Below, in pieces: positions 1 through 6,019 of a DNA stretch of 8,159 nucleotides. A model generated the notes under the pieces. It did no database searches. It was not told where the DNA came from and saw only the letters and a program-made list of their open reading frames with translations. The translations under genes were made by a program, and so were the position numbers. The first letter of the stretch is position 1; each line of letters begins with the position of its first letter. The DNA is from Nitrospiraceae bacterium UBA6898 (GTDB lineage Bacteria; Nitrospirota; Thermodesulfovibrionia; Thermodesulfovibrionales; UBA6898), in the NCBI GenBank assembly GCA_002448975.1, contig DKBO01000265.1, positions 302-8,460 of the forward strand. The letters run 5' to 3'.

Positions 1-816
1 ATCACGAAGGCCATGAAGATGGTCGCTGCCGCCAAGTTCAGGAAGGCACAGCAGAGGATGTTCGAGCTGCGTCCGTACGCGGAACGCATGAGCGAGGGGC
101 TCTCGCGGCTTGCGGCCAACCTCGAAGCTGAGATCCACCCTCTCCTGGCTGTCAGACCGCGGAAGAACGTTGAAGTCCTTGTCATTACCAGCGACAGGGG
201 ACTCTGCGGCGCCTTCAATACCAACATCCTGAAAGCCGGGGCAAAGCATGTTGCTGACCTCAAGAGTGATGGATTTAATGTCTCCATCAGTTCAGTCGGC
301 AGGAAGGCCAAAGACTACTTCAAGAGAAGGAGCGTCGAACTCAGGAATTCCTGGACCGGCATCTCGGGCAAGATCTCCTATGCCAACGCACAGGAAATAG
401 CTGCTGACATCATCGAAAGCTATACCAATGAGACGGTCGACGAAGTGATCATTGTCTATAATGAGTTCAAGTCTGTGATTGCCCAGAAAGTTGTGGTTGC
501 GCGGCTTCTCCCGCTTGCTCCCATTGAGGCGGCGACGCCGGATACGCTGCCGGTCTTTAACTTTATTTACGAACCGTCAAAGGAAGAGATCTTCAGCAGT
601 CTTGTTCCGAAGAACGTTGAGATACAGATCTTCAGGGCCCTGCTTGAGTCCCAGGCGTCGGAAGAGGCCGCAAGAATGTCTGCCATGGAAAATGCGACCA
701 AGAGCGCGAACGAAATGATCTCGAAACTTTCTCTCCAGTATAACAAGGCACGCCAGGCCTCGATCACCAAGGAACTCATGGATATCGTGGGCGGCGTAGA
801 GGCCATGAAAGGATAA
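1..816 (+). CDS. atpG: ATP synthase F1 gamma subunit (5' end missing)
   Basis: This is the central rotor stalk of F1, which couples proton flow through Fo to ATP synthesis at the beta subunits. The reading frame is open from base 1. The first visible residues, ITKAMKMVAAAKFRKAQ, match the conserved N-terminal helix of gamma, so only about 20 residues and the true start lie outside the window; the ATG at position 13 is internal. Visible are the SDRGLCGAFN block at about residues 64-73 of the fragment and the conserved C-terminal helix ending ITKELMDIVGGVEAMKG. The usual GGA of that end is GGV here, a mild change. The 271 visible residues fit a full protein of about 290. It is the first gene of the gamma-beta-epsilon order seen here, and 43 bases separate it from atpD with no convincing promoter between them. 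Confidence 0.97.
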   Translation: MTKAMKMVAAAKFRKAQQRMFELRPYAERMSEGLSRLAANLEAEIHPLLAVRPRKNVEVLVITSDRGLCGAFNTNILKAGAKHVADLKSDGFNVSISSVGRKAKDYFKRRSVELRNSWTGISGKISYANAQEIAADIIESYTNETVDEVIIVYNEFKSVIAQKVVVARLLPLAPIEAATPDTLPVFNFIYEPSKEEIFSSLVPKNVEIQIFRALLESQASEEAARMSAMENATKSANEMISKLSLQYNKARQASITKELMDIVGGVEAMKG

Positions 817-859
817 ACGTAAGATACATGATAATGAATATATTCCCGGGGGTACAAGC

Positions 860-2278
860 ATGAGCAATACAGGAAAGGTCTCACAGGTTATCGGTGCAGT
901 TGTCGATGTGGAGTTCGAGGGCCACATGCCGGATATTCTCAATGCCCTCAAGGTGGTGCAGAAGGGGGATGCGGCCAAAGGCATACCCGATTTCGACCTC
1001 ACGCTTGAGGTCGCTGCCCATATGGGCGACAACAAGGTCAGGACCGTAGCGATGCAGCCGACCGACGGCCTTGTCAGGGGTATGGCAGCGGTGGATACGG
1101 GTTTGCCCATCACCGTTCCCGTTGGCAAGGGAGCCCTCGGACGGATCCTGAACGTCGTTGGTGACCCTGTCGACAAGCTTGGGCCGGTCAAGTCCGAGAC
1201 GAGACTCCCCATCCACCGGCCTGCTCCGGATTTTGCATCCCAGGAGCCGGTAACGCAGGTGTTCGAGACAGGCGTTAAGGTCTTCGATCTGCTGGTCCCG
1301 TTCGTCAGGGGCGGCAAGATGGGCATGTTCGGCGGTGCCGGTGTCGGAAAGACCGTTGTCATTATGGAGATGATTCATAACATCGCGATGAAACACGGTG
1401 GCGTGTCTGTCTTTGCCGGTGTTGGAGAACGGACCAGGGAAGGGAATGACCTGTATGGCGAGATGAAGCATTCAGGCGTTCTGGAAAAGGTTTCCCTCAT
1501 CTACGGTCAGATGAACGAGCCTCCCGGAGCACGGGCCCGGGTTGCACTCACCGCACTCACTGCTGCGGAATATTTTCGCGATGAGGGTCAGGACGTTCTT
1601 ATCTTTATCGATAACATCTTCCGGTATACCCTTGCAGGCGCCGAGCTTTCAGCCCTGCTCGGCAGAATGCCCTCTGCCGTCGGATACCAGCCCACGCTCG
1701 GTACTGACATGGGCATACTTCAGGAGAGGATCACGACGACCAAGAAGGGCGCTATCACCTCCATGCAGGCCATTTATGTACCTGCAGACGATCTGACCGA
1801 CCCTGCTGTTGCAACGGCGTTTACGCATCTTGACGGCACGGTCGTTCTTTCACGGCAGATCTCAGAGCTCGGTATTTATCCCGCTGTTGACCCGCTGGAT
1901 TCAACGTCACGAATCCTTGACCCCAAGGTCATCGGTGATGACCACTATGCGGTTGCCCGGAGCGTGCAGAAGGTCCTTCAGCGTTACAAGGAGCTTCAGG
2001 ACATTATCGCAATCCTCGGCATGGAAGAGCTCTCCGAGGATGACAAGCTTATCGTTTCCCGCGCCCGGAAGATCCAGCGGTTCCTGAGCCAGCCCTTCCA
2101 TGTTGCCGAGGTATTCACCGGCAGGCCGGGTAAATATGTCAAGGTGGCGGATACGATCAGAGGGTTCAAGGCGGTTGTCGAAGGGCAGTATGACGACGTG
2201 CCGGAACAGGCATTCTATATGTGCGGGGGCATCGAAGAGGTTGAGGAGAACGCCCGAAAGCTTGGCTGGTCGAGGTAG
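860..2278 (+). CDS. atpD: ATP synthase F1 beta subunit
   Basis: This is the catalytic subunit of the F1 hexamer, making ATP from ADP and phosphate at the cytoplasmic face of the membrane. The 472 residues are the normal family length. Seen in order: an N-terminal beta-barrel; the P-loop GGAGVGKT at 158-165; the catalytic glutamate E190 in GERTREGNDLY; Walker B ending at D251 in LIFIDNIFRYTLAG; the GRMPSAVGYQPTL segment at about 268-280; the alpha/beta signature PAVDPLDSTS at 341-350; and EELSEDD at 389-395, the DELSEED lever that touches gamma. All key catalytic residues are present. The ATG at 860 is preceded by GGGGG at 848-852, and the N-terminus MSNTGKVSQVIGAVVDVEF begins where the family does. 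The stop is two bases before atpC, so the two genes are surely cotranscribed and probably translationally coupled. Confidence 0.98.
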   Translation: MSNTGKVSQVIGAVVDVEFEGHMPDILNALKVVQKGDAAKGIPDFDLTLEVAAHMGDNKVRTVAMQPTDGLVRGMAAVDTGLPITVPVGKGALGRILNVVGDPVDKLGPVKSETRLPIHRPAPDFASQEPVTQVFETGVKVFDLLVPFVRGGKMGMFGGAGVGKTVVIMEMIHNIAMKHGGVSVFAGVGERTREGNDLYGEMKHSGVLEKVSLIYGQMNEPPGARARVALTALTAAEYFRDEGQDVLIFIDNIFRYTLAGAELSALLGRMPSAVGYQPTLGTDMGILQERITTTKKGAITSMQAIYVPADDLTDPAVATAFTHLDGTVVLSRQISELGIYPAVDPLDSTSRILDPKVIGDDHYAVARSVQKVLQRYKELQDIIAILGMEELSEDDKLIVSRARKIQRFLSQPFHVAEVFTGRPGKYVKVADTIRGFKAVVEGQYDDVPEQAFYMCGGIEEVEENARKLGWSR

Positions 2279-2280
2279 GA

Positions 2281-2694
2281 ATGGCAGAAGGAAAATTTCT
2301 TCTTGAGATAGTTACGCCTCATGGTCTCGTCTTCAGCGAAGAGGTCGAAGAGGTAACAGCGAACGGCAGCGAAGGCGAGTTTGGCGTGCTGCCCGAACAC
2401 GTCCCCTTCGTGACGACCCTCAAGGTGGGCATGCTCACCTGCAGAACGGGGAACCAGACCGTGATCTTCTTTGTCAGCTGGTCCTATTGCGGGATAGGTC
2501 CAAGAGGCATGCTGATCCTTGCCGATAGCGCTGAACGGTCCGATGAGATCGATGTCGAGCGTGCAAAGGCTGCCATGAAGCGTGCAGAAGAACGGTTGAA
2601 GAAGGCAGAAGAGATCGATTTCAAAAGAGCTGAGACCGCGCTTGAACGCGCCGTAACCAGAATTCAGATCGCGGAGATCAAAAGAATAAAATAG
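2281..2694 (+). CDS. atpC: ATP synthase F1 epsilon subunit
   Basis: This rotor subunit joins gamma to the c-ring, and its C-terminal helices can inhibit ATP hydrolysis. The 137 residues are normal in length. The N-terminal beta-sandwich (about 1-86) carries GEFGVLPEHVPFVTTLKVG at 32-50. The charged C-terminal helical hairpin (about 88-137) starts with AERSDEIDVERAKAAMKRAEE. The strand region at 62-77 reads IFFVSWSYCGIGPRGM where most homologues have a glycine pair followed by AEV, a noticeable local divergence in an otherwise typical protein. The ATG follows the atpD stop by two bases, and its Shine-Dalgarno GAGGTAGGA at 2272-2280 overlaps that stop. It is the last gene before the operon terminator. 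Confidence 0.95.
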   Translation: MAEGKFLLEIVTPHGLVFSEEVEEVTANGSEGEFGVLPEHVPFVTTLKVGMLTCRTGNQTVIFFVSWSYCGIGPRGMLILADSAERSDEIDVERAKAAMKRAEERLKKAEEIDFKRAETALERAVTRIQIAEIKRIK

Positions 2695-2720
2695 GAGAGA
2701 TACTGTTGGATAATCTCTGC

Positions 2721-2756
2721 AAGGGCTGGCCGTAGGGTCAGCCCTTTTTGTTTTTT
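2721..2756 (+). terminator. Intrinsic terminator of the atp operon
   Basis: The arm AAGGGCTG (2721-2728) pairs perfectly with CAGCCCTT (2739-2746). Three more inner pairs, one of them G-T, close a GTAG loop (2732-2735). A T-rich tail, TTTTTGTTTTTT (2745-2756), follows. It lies 27 bases after the atpC stop. On the opposite strand the hairpin has no T-run, so it should act mainly on the rightward atp transcript. It also contains the last codons of the convergent ald gene: the T-tract encodes the ald C-terminal SKNKKG. Confidence 0.9.
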
Positions 2757-3826
2757 GAAAGTACAGCCGCAAGAGCCGGATGGAGTATCTCTCCATCGTG
2801 GGTATTCAGCGCGGTTTTCAGGATAGTGTCCGTAACCGCTTTTTCGATACCCCTGTCGGCAAGCATAGTTACATAGCGTAAGGTCGCGTTTGTCAGCGCC
2901 ATCGTCGATGTGCGGGGGAATGCCCCCGGCATATTGGCAACCGTGTAATGAATGATGCCGTCAACTGCATAGACCGGGTCGTCATGGGTGGTCGGTCGCG
3001 AGGTTTCTGCACATCCTCCCTGGTCGATGGAGACATCAACAATGACCGAGCCTTTCTTCATTGACCGTATCATGTCCCGTGATATTAACAATGGTGTTTT
3101 TCCTCCCGGAACCAGAACGGCCCCGATAATCACATCCGCCTCGGCGATCTCCCTGGTGATGTTGTTCTGCGTGAGGGGAAGCGTCTTTATGCTTCCCCGG
3201 TAGATCTCATCGATTTTCTGAAGTTTTTCGCTGCCTCTGTTCAGGACAATGACATCCATACCGATACCGAAGGCAACACGGGCAGCGTTCATCCCTACGA
3301 CGCCCGCACCCAGGATTACAGCTCTGCCGGGCCCGACCCCTGGTACGCCCGAGGGAAGGATTCCCGTACCTCCGTGAATCTTCTGCAGATACCATGAACC
3401 GACAAGCGGGGCCATTCTCCCGGCAACTTCGCTCATCGGCGCGAGAAGGGGCAATACCCCGTCCTTTTGGAGCGTTTCATAGCCGAAGGCAGAGATGCGT
3501 TTCTTGAGAAGGATGTCCGTCAGTTCGCGGTTCGGTGCCAGGTGAAGATAGGTGAAGAGTGCCTGCCGTTTCCGGAGGAGGTCATACTCCTGAGGAAGGG
3601 GCTCCTTGACCTTGACAATCAGCTCAGCCTTGCTGAAGAGCGTTGCCCTGTCAATAATGTCGGCATCCGCTTCGAGATACTCCTCATCAGAAAAGCCGCT
3701 GCCCACACCTGCTCCTGTCTCCACCAGCACGGTATGCGTATGTCTTTTCAGTTCTGCTGCTCCCGCAGGCGTAATACCCACGCGGTATTCTTCTTTTTTT
3801 ATCTCTTTTGGCATTCCAATGATCAT
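2738..3826 (-). CDS. ald: Alanine dehydrogenase
   Basis: Catalyses reversible oxidative deamination of L-alanine to pyruvate and ammonia (EC 1.4.1.1), in the cytoplasm. The 362 residues are close to the family's usual 370. The N-terminus MIIGMPKEIKKEEYRVGITP is diagnostic. Substrate and catalytic residues known in this family are present: R15, K74 in VKVKEP, H95 in TYLHLA, D268 in SIDQGG and N298 in VANMPGA. The Rossmann motif is GAGVVG at 173-178. At the end of the second Rossmann strand the residues are N196-R197 (VIVLNRGSEKL), where family members usually have an aspartate that favours NAD; this may shift preference toward NADP(H). The start is supported by AAGGA at 3836-3832, six bases upstream on this strand. 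The gene converges on the atp operon, and its stop lies inside the atp terminator hairpin. Confidence 0.95.
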   Translation of the reverse strand: MIIGMPKEIKKEEYRVGITPAGAAELKRHTHTVLVETGAGVGSGFSDEEYLEADADIIDRATLFSKAELIVKVKEPLPQEYDLLRKRQALFTYLHLAPNRELTDILLKKRISAFGYETLQKDGVLPLLAPMSEVAGRMAPLVGSWYLQKIHGGTGILPSGVPGVGPGRAVILGAGVVGMNAARVAFGIGMDVIVLNRGSEKLQKIDEIYRGSIKTLPLTQNNITREIAEADVIIGAVLVPGGKTPLLISRDMIRSMKKGSVIVDVSIDQGGCAETSRPTTHDDPVYAVDGIIHYTVANMPGAFPRTSTMALTNATLRYVTMLADRGIEKAVTDTILKTALNTHDGEILHPALAAVLSKNKKG

Positions 3827-3848
3827 GACATTCCTTCAGGGGAAGATT

Positions 3849-3864
3849 TTCTCACATTGTATCA
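3849..3864 (-). promoter_or_regulatory. Candidate extended -10 promoter of ald
   Basis: Reading leftward, TGATACAAT (3864-3856) gives a TACAAT -10 box with an adjoining TGN extension. The predicted transcription start is near 3849, leaving a short leader of about 23 bases that contains the AAGGA ribosome site. I see no good TTGACA-like box at the right spacing, which is tolerable for extended -10 promoters. This is a pattern match only. Confidence 0.4.
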
Positions 3865-3933
3865 CATATCAGGGCTGCCCGTACGCGAATGATAGCTGCA
3901 TAAAGCAGGGAGGGGATGACGTGGCAAGACGGA

Positions 3934-3967
3934 GGCATCCGATACGGACAGAGCCGTACCGGATGCC
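3934..3967 (-). terminator. Long hairpin after the propeller cytochrome gene, possible terminator
   Basis: GGCATCCG (3934-3941) pairs with CGGATGCC (3960-3967), and TACGG (3943-3947) pairs with CCGTA (3954-3958). A single A/C mismatch sits between the two stems, and the loop is ACAGAG. On the minus strand it begins seven bases after the stop of the gene at 3975-5108, the right place for a terminator or an mRNA-stabilising 3' stem. It lacks a real U-run on that strand (GTCTTGCC follows), so intrinsic termination is not certain. Confidence 0.55.
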
Positions 3968-3974
3968 ACGGGAG

Positions 3975-5108
3975 TCAGTTCTTCCAGTTGCCGTCCAGGC
4001 CGCAGAGTACGGAGCTCTTGTCGCCAAGTCCTATATTCTTATGGCAGTCAACGCAGACGGAAACCGGTTTGCCGATGATCTTTTTTGCATCAAAATCATA
4101 GAGCTGCAGGGTGCCGTCCGTGATGGTCTTTCCCGGGATCGCCCTGCTGTCAGCGTCGCACCCCTCGGTGTTGGTCCTGAGCGTAAGGACTGCATATTTA
4201 CCGTCAGGAGTGGGCATTGCATCGTGGTTCTGTCCGGCGGTCATTTTTTCGTCCACAAGCTTGAGGGTCTTGGCATCGATCAGCCAGAAGCGGTCGCCGG
4301 CTGACTCGAAGATATAGTTGTCGTCCATGCTGAAGAACTGCCGGAACGTTATCGTCTTGCCCGGTTCGCCGGTGAGGGTATTTTTCTTTAAGACCTTCCA
4401 TTTACCCTTCTCCAGCGACGGCAGATCGACGAGGATGAAGTCGACCTTTCCGTTTGCCTTTCCATCATCACCCTTCTGGTTCATGGATATGACGAATGTC
4501 TTCATGTCATTGGAGTTGATGCCATGCACGAAAACATAGGATCCTTCCTTGTAGCCGATATCGCTGACGAACAGTCGGTGTTTATGTTCCAGGGTCTTTT
4601 TGTCGAACACGTCAATGAAGCCCTCAACGCCCATAAAAACCGGCATATAGTAATCTTTGGACTGCCCCGAGGCGCAGTACAGCGGCGGTTTTTCACCGGG
4701 CGCCCGCTTGTCCGGATCAAGGGCCAGATCCGTGATCACCTTCCCGGTCTTCAGGTCTGATTTCCCGACATGCATCTTCTTGTTGGGGTCAAGTTTATAG
4801 GTTGACCAGAAGAGCGTTGTGGTATCGTTGACGTCGATTCTGGCATCATGGGTGGGATGCGTGTCCTTATCGCCGATAACCACCCGGTCAAGGTTGCTCA
4901 CCGTTATCGGCGCTTCGGCAATGTTCGGGTCGATAAGGATTTCTGCCTTTGCAAAATGGCCGCCCATGCCGGCTACATACATGGTTGCTCCATAGGTCTT
5001 CTTTGCAGCATTGACAGAAGACGTCTGCGATACCCCTGATACGGTAAATGCAAGGTAGACAGCGGCAATGCCTGATAAGCCAAGAACAACGAGAAGACTT
5101 CTTTTCAT
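3975..5108 (-). CDS. Exported beta-propeller-like protein with one C-terminal haem c site (CXXCH)
   Basis: Function unknown; probably a periplasmic redox or binding protein. The 377 residues begin with a signal sequence: KR followed by a hydrophobic stretch at about 5-23, with possible cleavage near VNA (32-34). The rest is rich in short beta-strands and repeated patterns such as PDGKYAVLTL, WLIDAKTLKLVDEK and GFIDVFDKKTLEHKHR, the style of YncE-like and cytochrome d1-like propellers. A single haem-binding CVDCH lies at 352-356, close to the C-terminus, followed by C369. C145 and C317 are further cysteines. THPTHD (83-88) and NHDAMPTPDGKYA (294-306) are histidine-containing motifs that could supply ligands. 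I chose the ATG at 5108 over one ten codons upstream because AGGGGG sits about seven bases before it and the signal peptide then starts properly. It stands alone between ald and a divergent control region. The propeller assignment comes from sequence style, not alignment. Confidence 0.75.
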   Translation of the reverse strand: MKRSLLVVLGLSGIAAVYLAFTVSGVSQTSSVNAAKKTYGATMYVAGMGGHFAKAEILIDPNIAEAPITVSNLDRVVIGDKDTHPTHDARIDVNDTTTLFWSTYKLDPNKKMHVGKSDLKTGKVITDLALDPDKRAPGEKPPLYCASGQSKDYYMPVFMGVEGFIDVFDKKTLEHKHRLFVSDIGYKEGSYVFVHGINSNDMKTFVISMNQKGDDGKANGKVDFILVDLPSLEKGKWKVLKKNTLTGEPGKTITFRQFFSMDDNYIFESAGDRFWLIDAKTLKLVDEKMTAGQNHDAMPTPDGKYAVLTLRTNTEGCDADSRAIPGKTITDGTLQLYDFDAKKIIGKPVSVCVDCHKNIGLGDKSSVLCGLDGNWKN

Positions 5109-5235
5109 AGGATCCCCCTTTTTCGTATCTGTATTCATGCCTGATCGTTTAACCGGGTTTATGCAGGGTAGTTTTTCTCCATCACCTCCCTTCCCAAAGC
5201 AGGATAACTGACGTGCTTACGGAAACAATTCCGGA

Positions 5236-5292
5236 CATAGTACCATAGCCATAGCTATGCTTATCTAATTAATTAAATCTATAGCTTCATAG
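5236..5292. repeat. CATAG repeat and palindrome cluster, candidate operator
   Basis: CATAG occurs at 5236-5240, 5244-5248, 5250-5254 and 5288-5292, with its inverse CTATG at 5255-5259, which makes the 10-bp palindrome CATAGCTATG (5250-5259). A second palindrome, TAATTAATTA, lies at 5266-5275. AGCTAT (5253-5258) and a downstream ATAGCT also form an inverted pair. The position between divergent genes suits a regulator-binding site, but no known binding-site consensus was recognised. Confidence 0.4.
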
Positions 5293-5322
5293 TTACGTTG
5301 TAGTGAAACAGGGCAATAACGT

Positions 5323-5351
5323 TTTACGCCATGTCCGTATTCCGGTATAAT
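5323..5351 (+). promoter_or_regulatory. Sigma70-type promoter of the phosphatase/methyltransferase unit
   Basis: A perfect TATAAT (5346-5351) is preceded by TTTACG (5323-5328, four of six matches to TTGACA) with a 17-base spacer. The expected start of transcription is about 5358, one or two bases before the ATG at 5360, and there is no Shine-Dalgarno sequence. The transcript is therefore predicted to be leaderless. Confidence 0.7.
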
Positions 5352-5359
5352 GCAGTGTC

Positions 5360-6019
5360 ATGATGAGGCTCATTATCTTTGACCTTGACGGAACGCTTGT
5401 CGATTCAAGTGTCGATCTGACGAATGCCCTCAATTACGCAATCGAACCTTATGATATTGAGCGAATAACTGTGCAGCGGACCAAAGGCCTTGTTGGTGAA
5501 GGCATAACCCGGCTGATCGAAAAGCTGCTCGGACAGGAAATGATCGCTCTTCGGCAGTCTGTCATGGACCGGTTCATGGAACACTACACAGCGCATCTCG
5601 TCGATTTTACCAGACCCTATGCCGGCGTAGTGGAAACGCTCGCAGTCCTGCATCAGTATAAGAAAGCGGTGATTTCAAACAAGCGGGAAACCCTCACCCG
5701 GCAAGTGCTTTGGAAACTCGGACTCTTGCCCTATTTTGATGCGGTGCTTGGGAGCGACAGTGTTGATGAGAAAAAACCTTCTCCAAAACCTCTCCTGACG
5801 GTCATGGAAATGTTCTCCTGTTCTGCCGGAGAGACGGTGATCGTCGGTGACAGCAACTTTGACATCGAAGCAGGGAAGGCCGCAGGAATCCCTACCATAG
5901 CGGTATCCTACGGATTCCGCGAGGCCGGGCTTCTGCAGCAGGCTGATCGTATCATTGCGCGTTTTCCTGAGCTTCCGCGTGTCCTGGAAAAACTGGGTGA
6001 ACATGGAAACAACCCTTGA
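5360..6019 (+). CDS. gph: HAD-family phosphatase, phosphoglycolate phosphatase-like
   Basis: A soluble haloacid dehalogenase-superfamily hydrolase. Its pattern is closest to Gph/PGPase enzymes, which remove phosphate from 2-phosphoglycolate formed during DNA repair and oxygenase side reactions, but related HADs act on other small phosphate esters. The 219 residues are typical. Motif I is DLDGTLVDS with nucleophile D8 and general acid/base D10; motif II is S106 in AVISNKRE; the motif III lysine is K139 in EKKPSPKP; motif IV is GDSNFDI with D164 and D168. Residues 16-85 form the helical cap. Two ATG codons stand in tandem at 5360 and 5363, and no ribosome site precedes them; with the promoter so close, initiation is probably on a leaderless mRNA. 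The 3' end overlaps the next gene by 17 bases, so the pair is coupled. Confidence 0.85.
   Translation: MMRLIIFDLDGTLVDSSVDLTNALNYAIEPYDIERITVQRTKGLVGEGITRLIEKLLGQEMIALRQSVMDRFMEHYTAHLVDFTRPYAGVVETLAVLHQYKKAVISNKRETLTRQVLWKLGLLPYFDAVLGSDSVDEKKPSPKPLLTVMEMFSCSAGETVIVGDSNFDIEAGKAAGIPTIAVSYGFREAGLLQQADRIIARFPELPRVLEKLGEHGNNP

Larger units (their letters stand above)
5109..5359. promoter_or_regulatory. Divergent control region between the propeller cytochrome and phosphatase genes
   Basis: These 251 bases separate two genes that point away from each other. The right part holds a clear rightward promoter. The middle (5231-5292) is AT-rich, with CATAG repeats and palindromes. The left part, which is leader for the leftward gene, contains on the minus strand GGGAGGTGATGG (5190-5179), an almost perfect match to the anti-Shine-Dalgarno sequence. 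No start codon lies at a useful distance from it; the ATG inside the motif opens only a seven-codon frame. I could not identify a convincing leftward -35/-10 pair. I recognised no riboswitch fold. Confidence 0.6.

Noticed and set aside
830..844. Possible internal promoter before atpD (GATAAT and TATATT)
   Set aside because: Both are -10-like, but neither has a -35 box at usable spacing; an AT-rich spacer is a sufficient explanation.
577..1362. Long minus-strand open frame of 261 codons across the atpG/atpD junction
   Set aside because: It lies antisense to two certain ATP synthase genes, its protein shows no domain pattern, and no ribosome site is seen. It is a shadow of GC-rich coding sequence.
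3606..4304. Plus-strand open frame of 232 codons across ald and the propeller gene
   Set aside because: It runs antisense through two well-supported genes and their spacer and has no recognisable protein features.
5109..5138. Upstream start at 5138 for the propeller cytochrome
   Set aside because: It would put ten polar residues before the signal peptide and has no ribosome site; the ATG at 5108 has AGGGGG at good distance.
5231..5295. CATAG units as a CRISPR-like or transposon-end array
   Set aside because: The units are only five bases with irregular short spacing, and there is no adjacent cas or transposase gene.
5955..6002. Upstream start at 5955 for the methyltransferase
   Set aside because: The extra 16 residues overlap the phosphatase further and precede the family's normal N-terminus; the ATG at 6003 has GGGTGA nearby.
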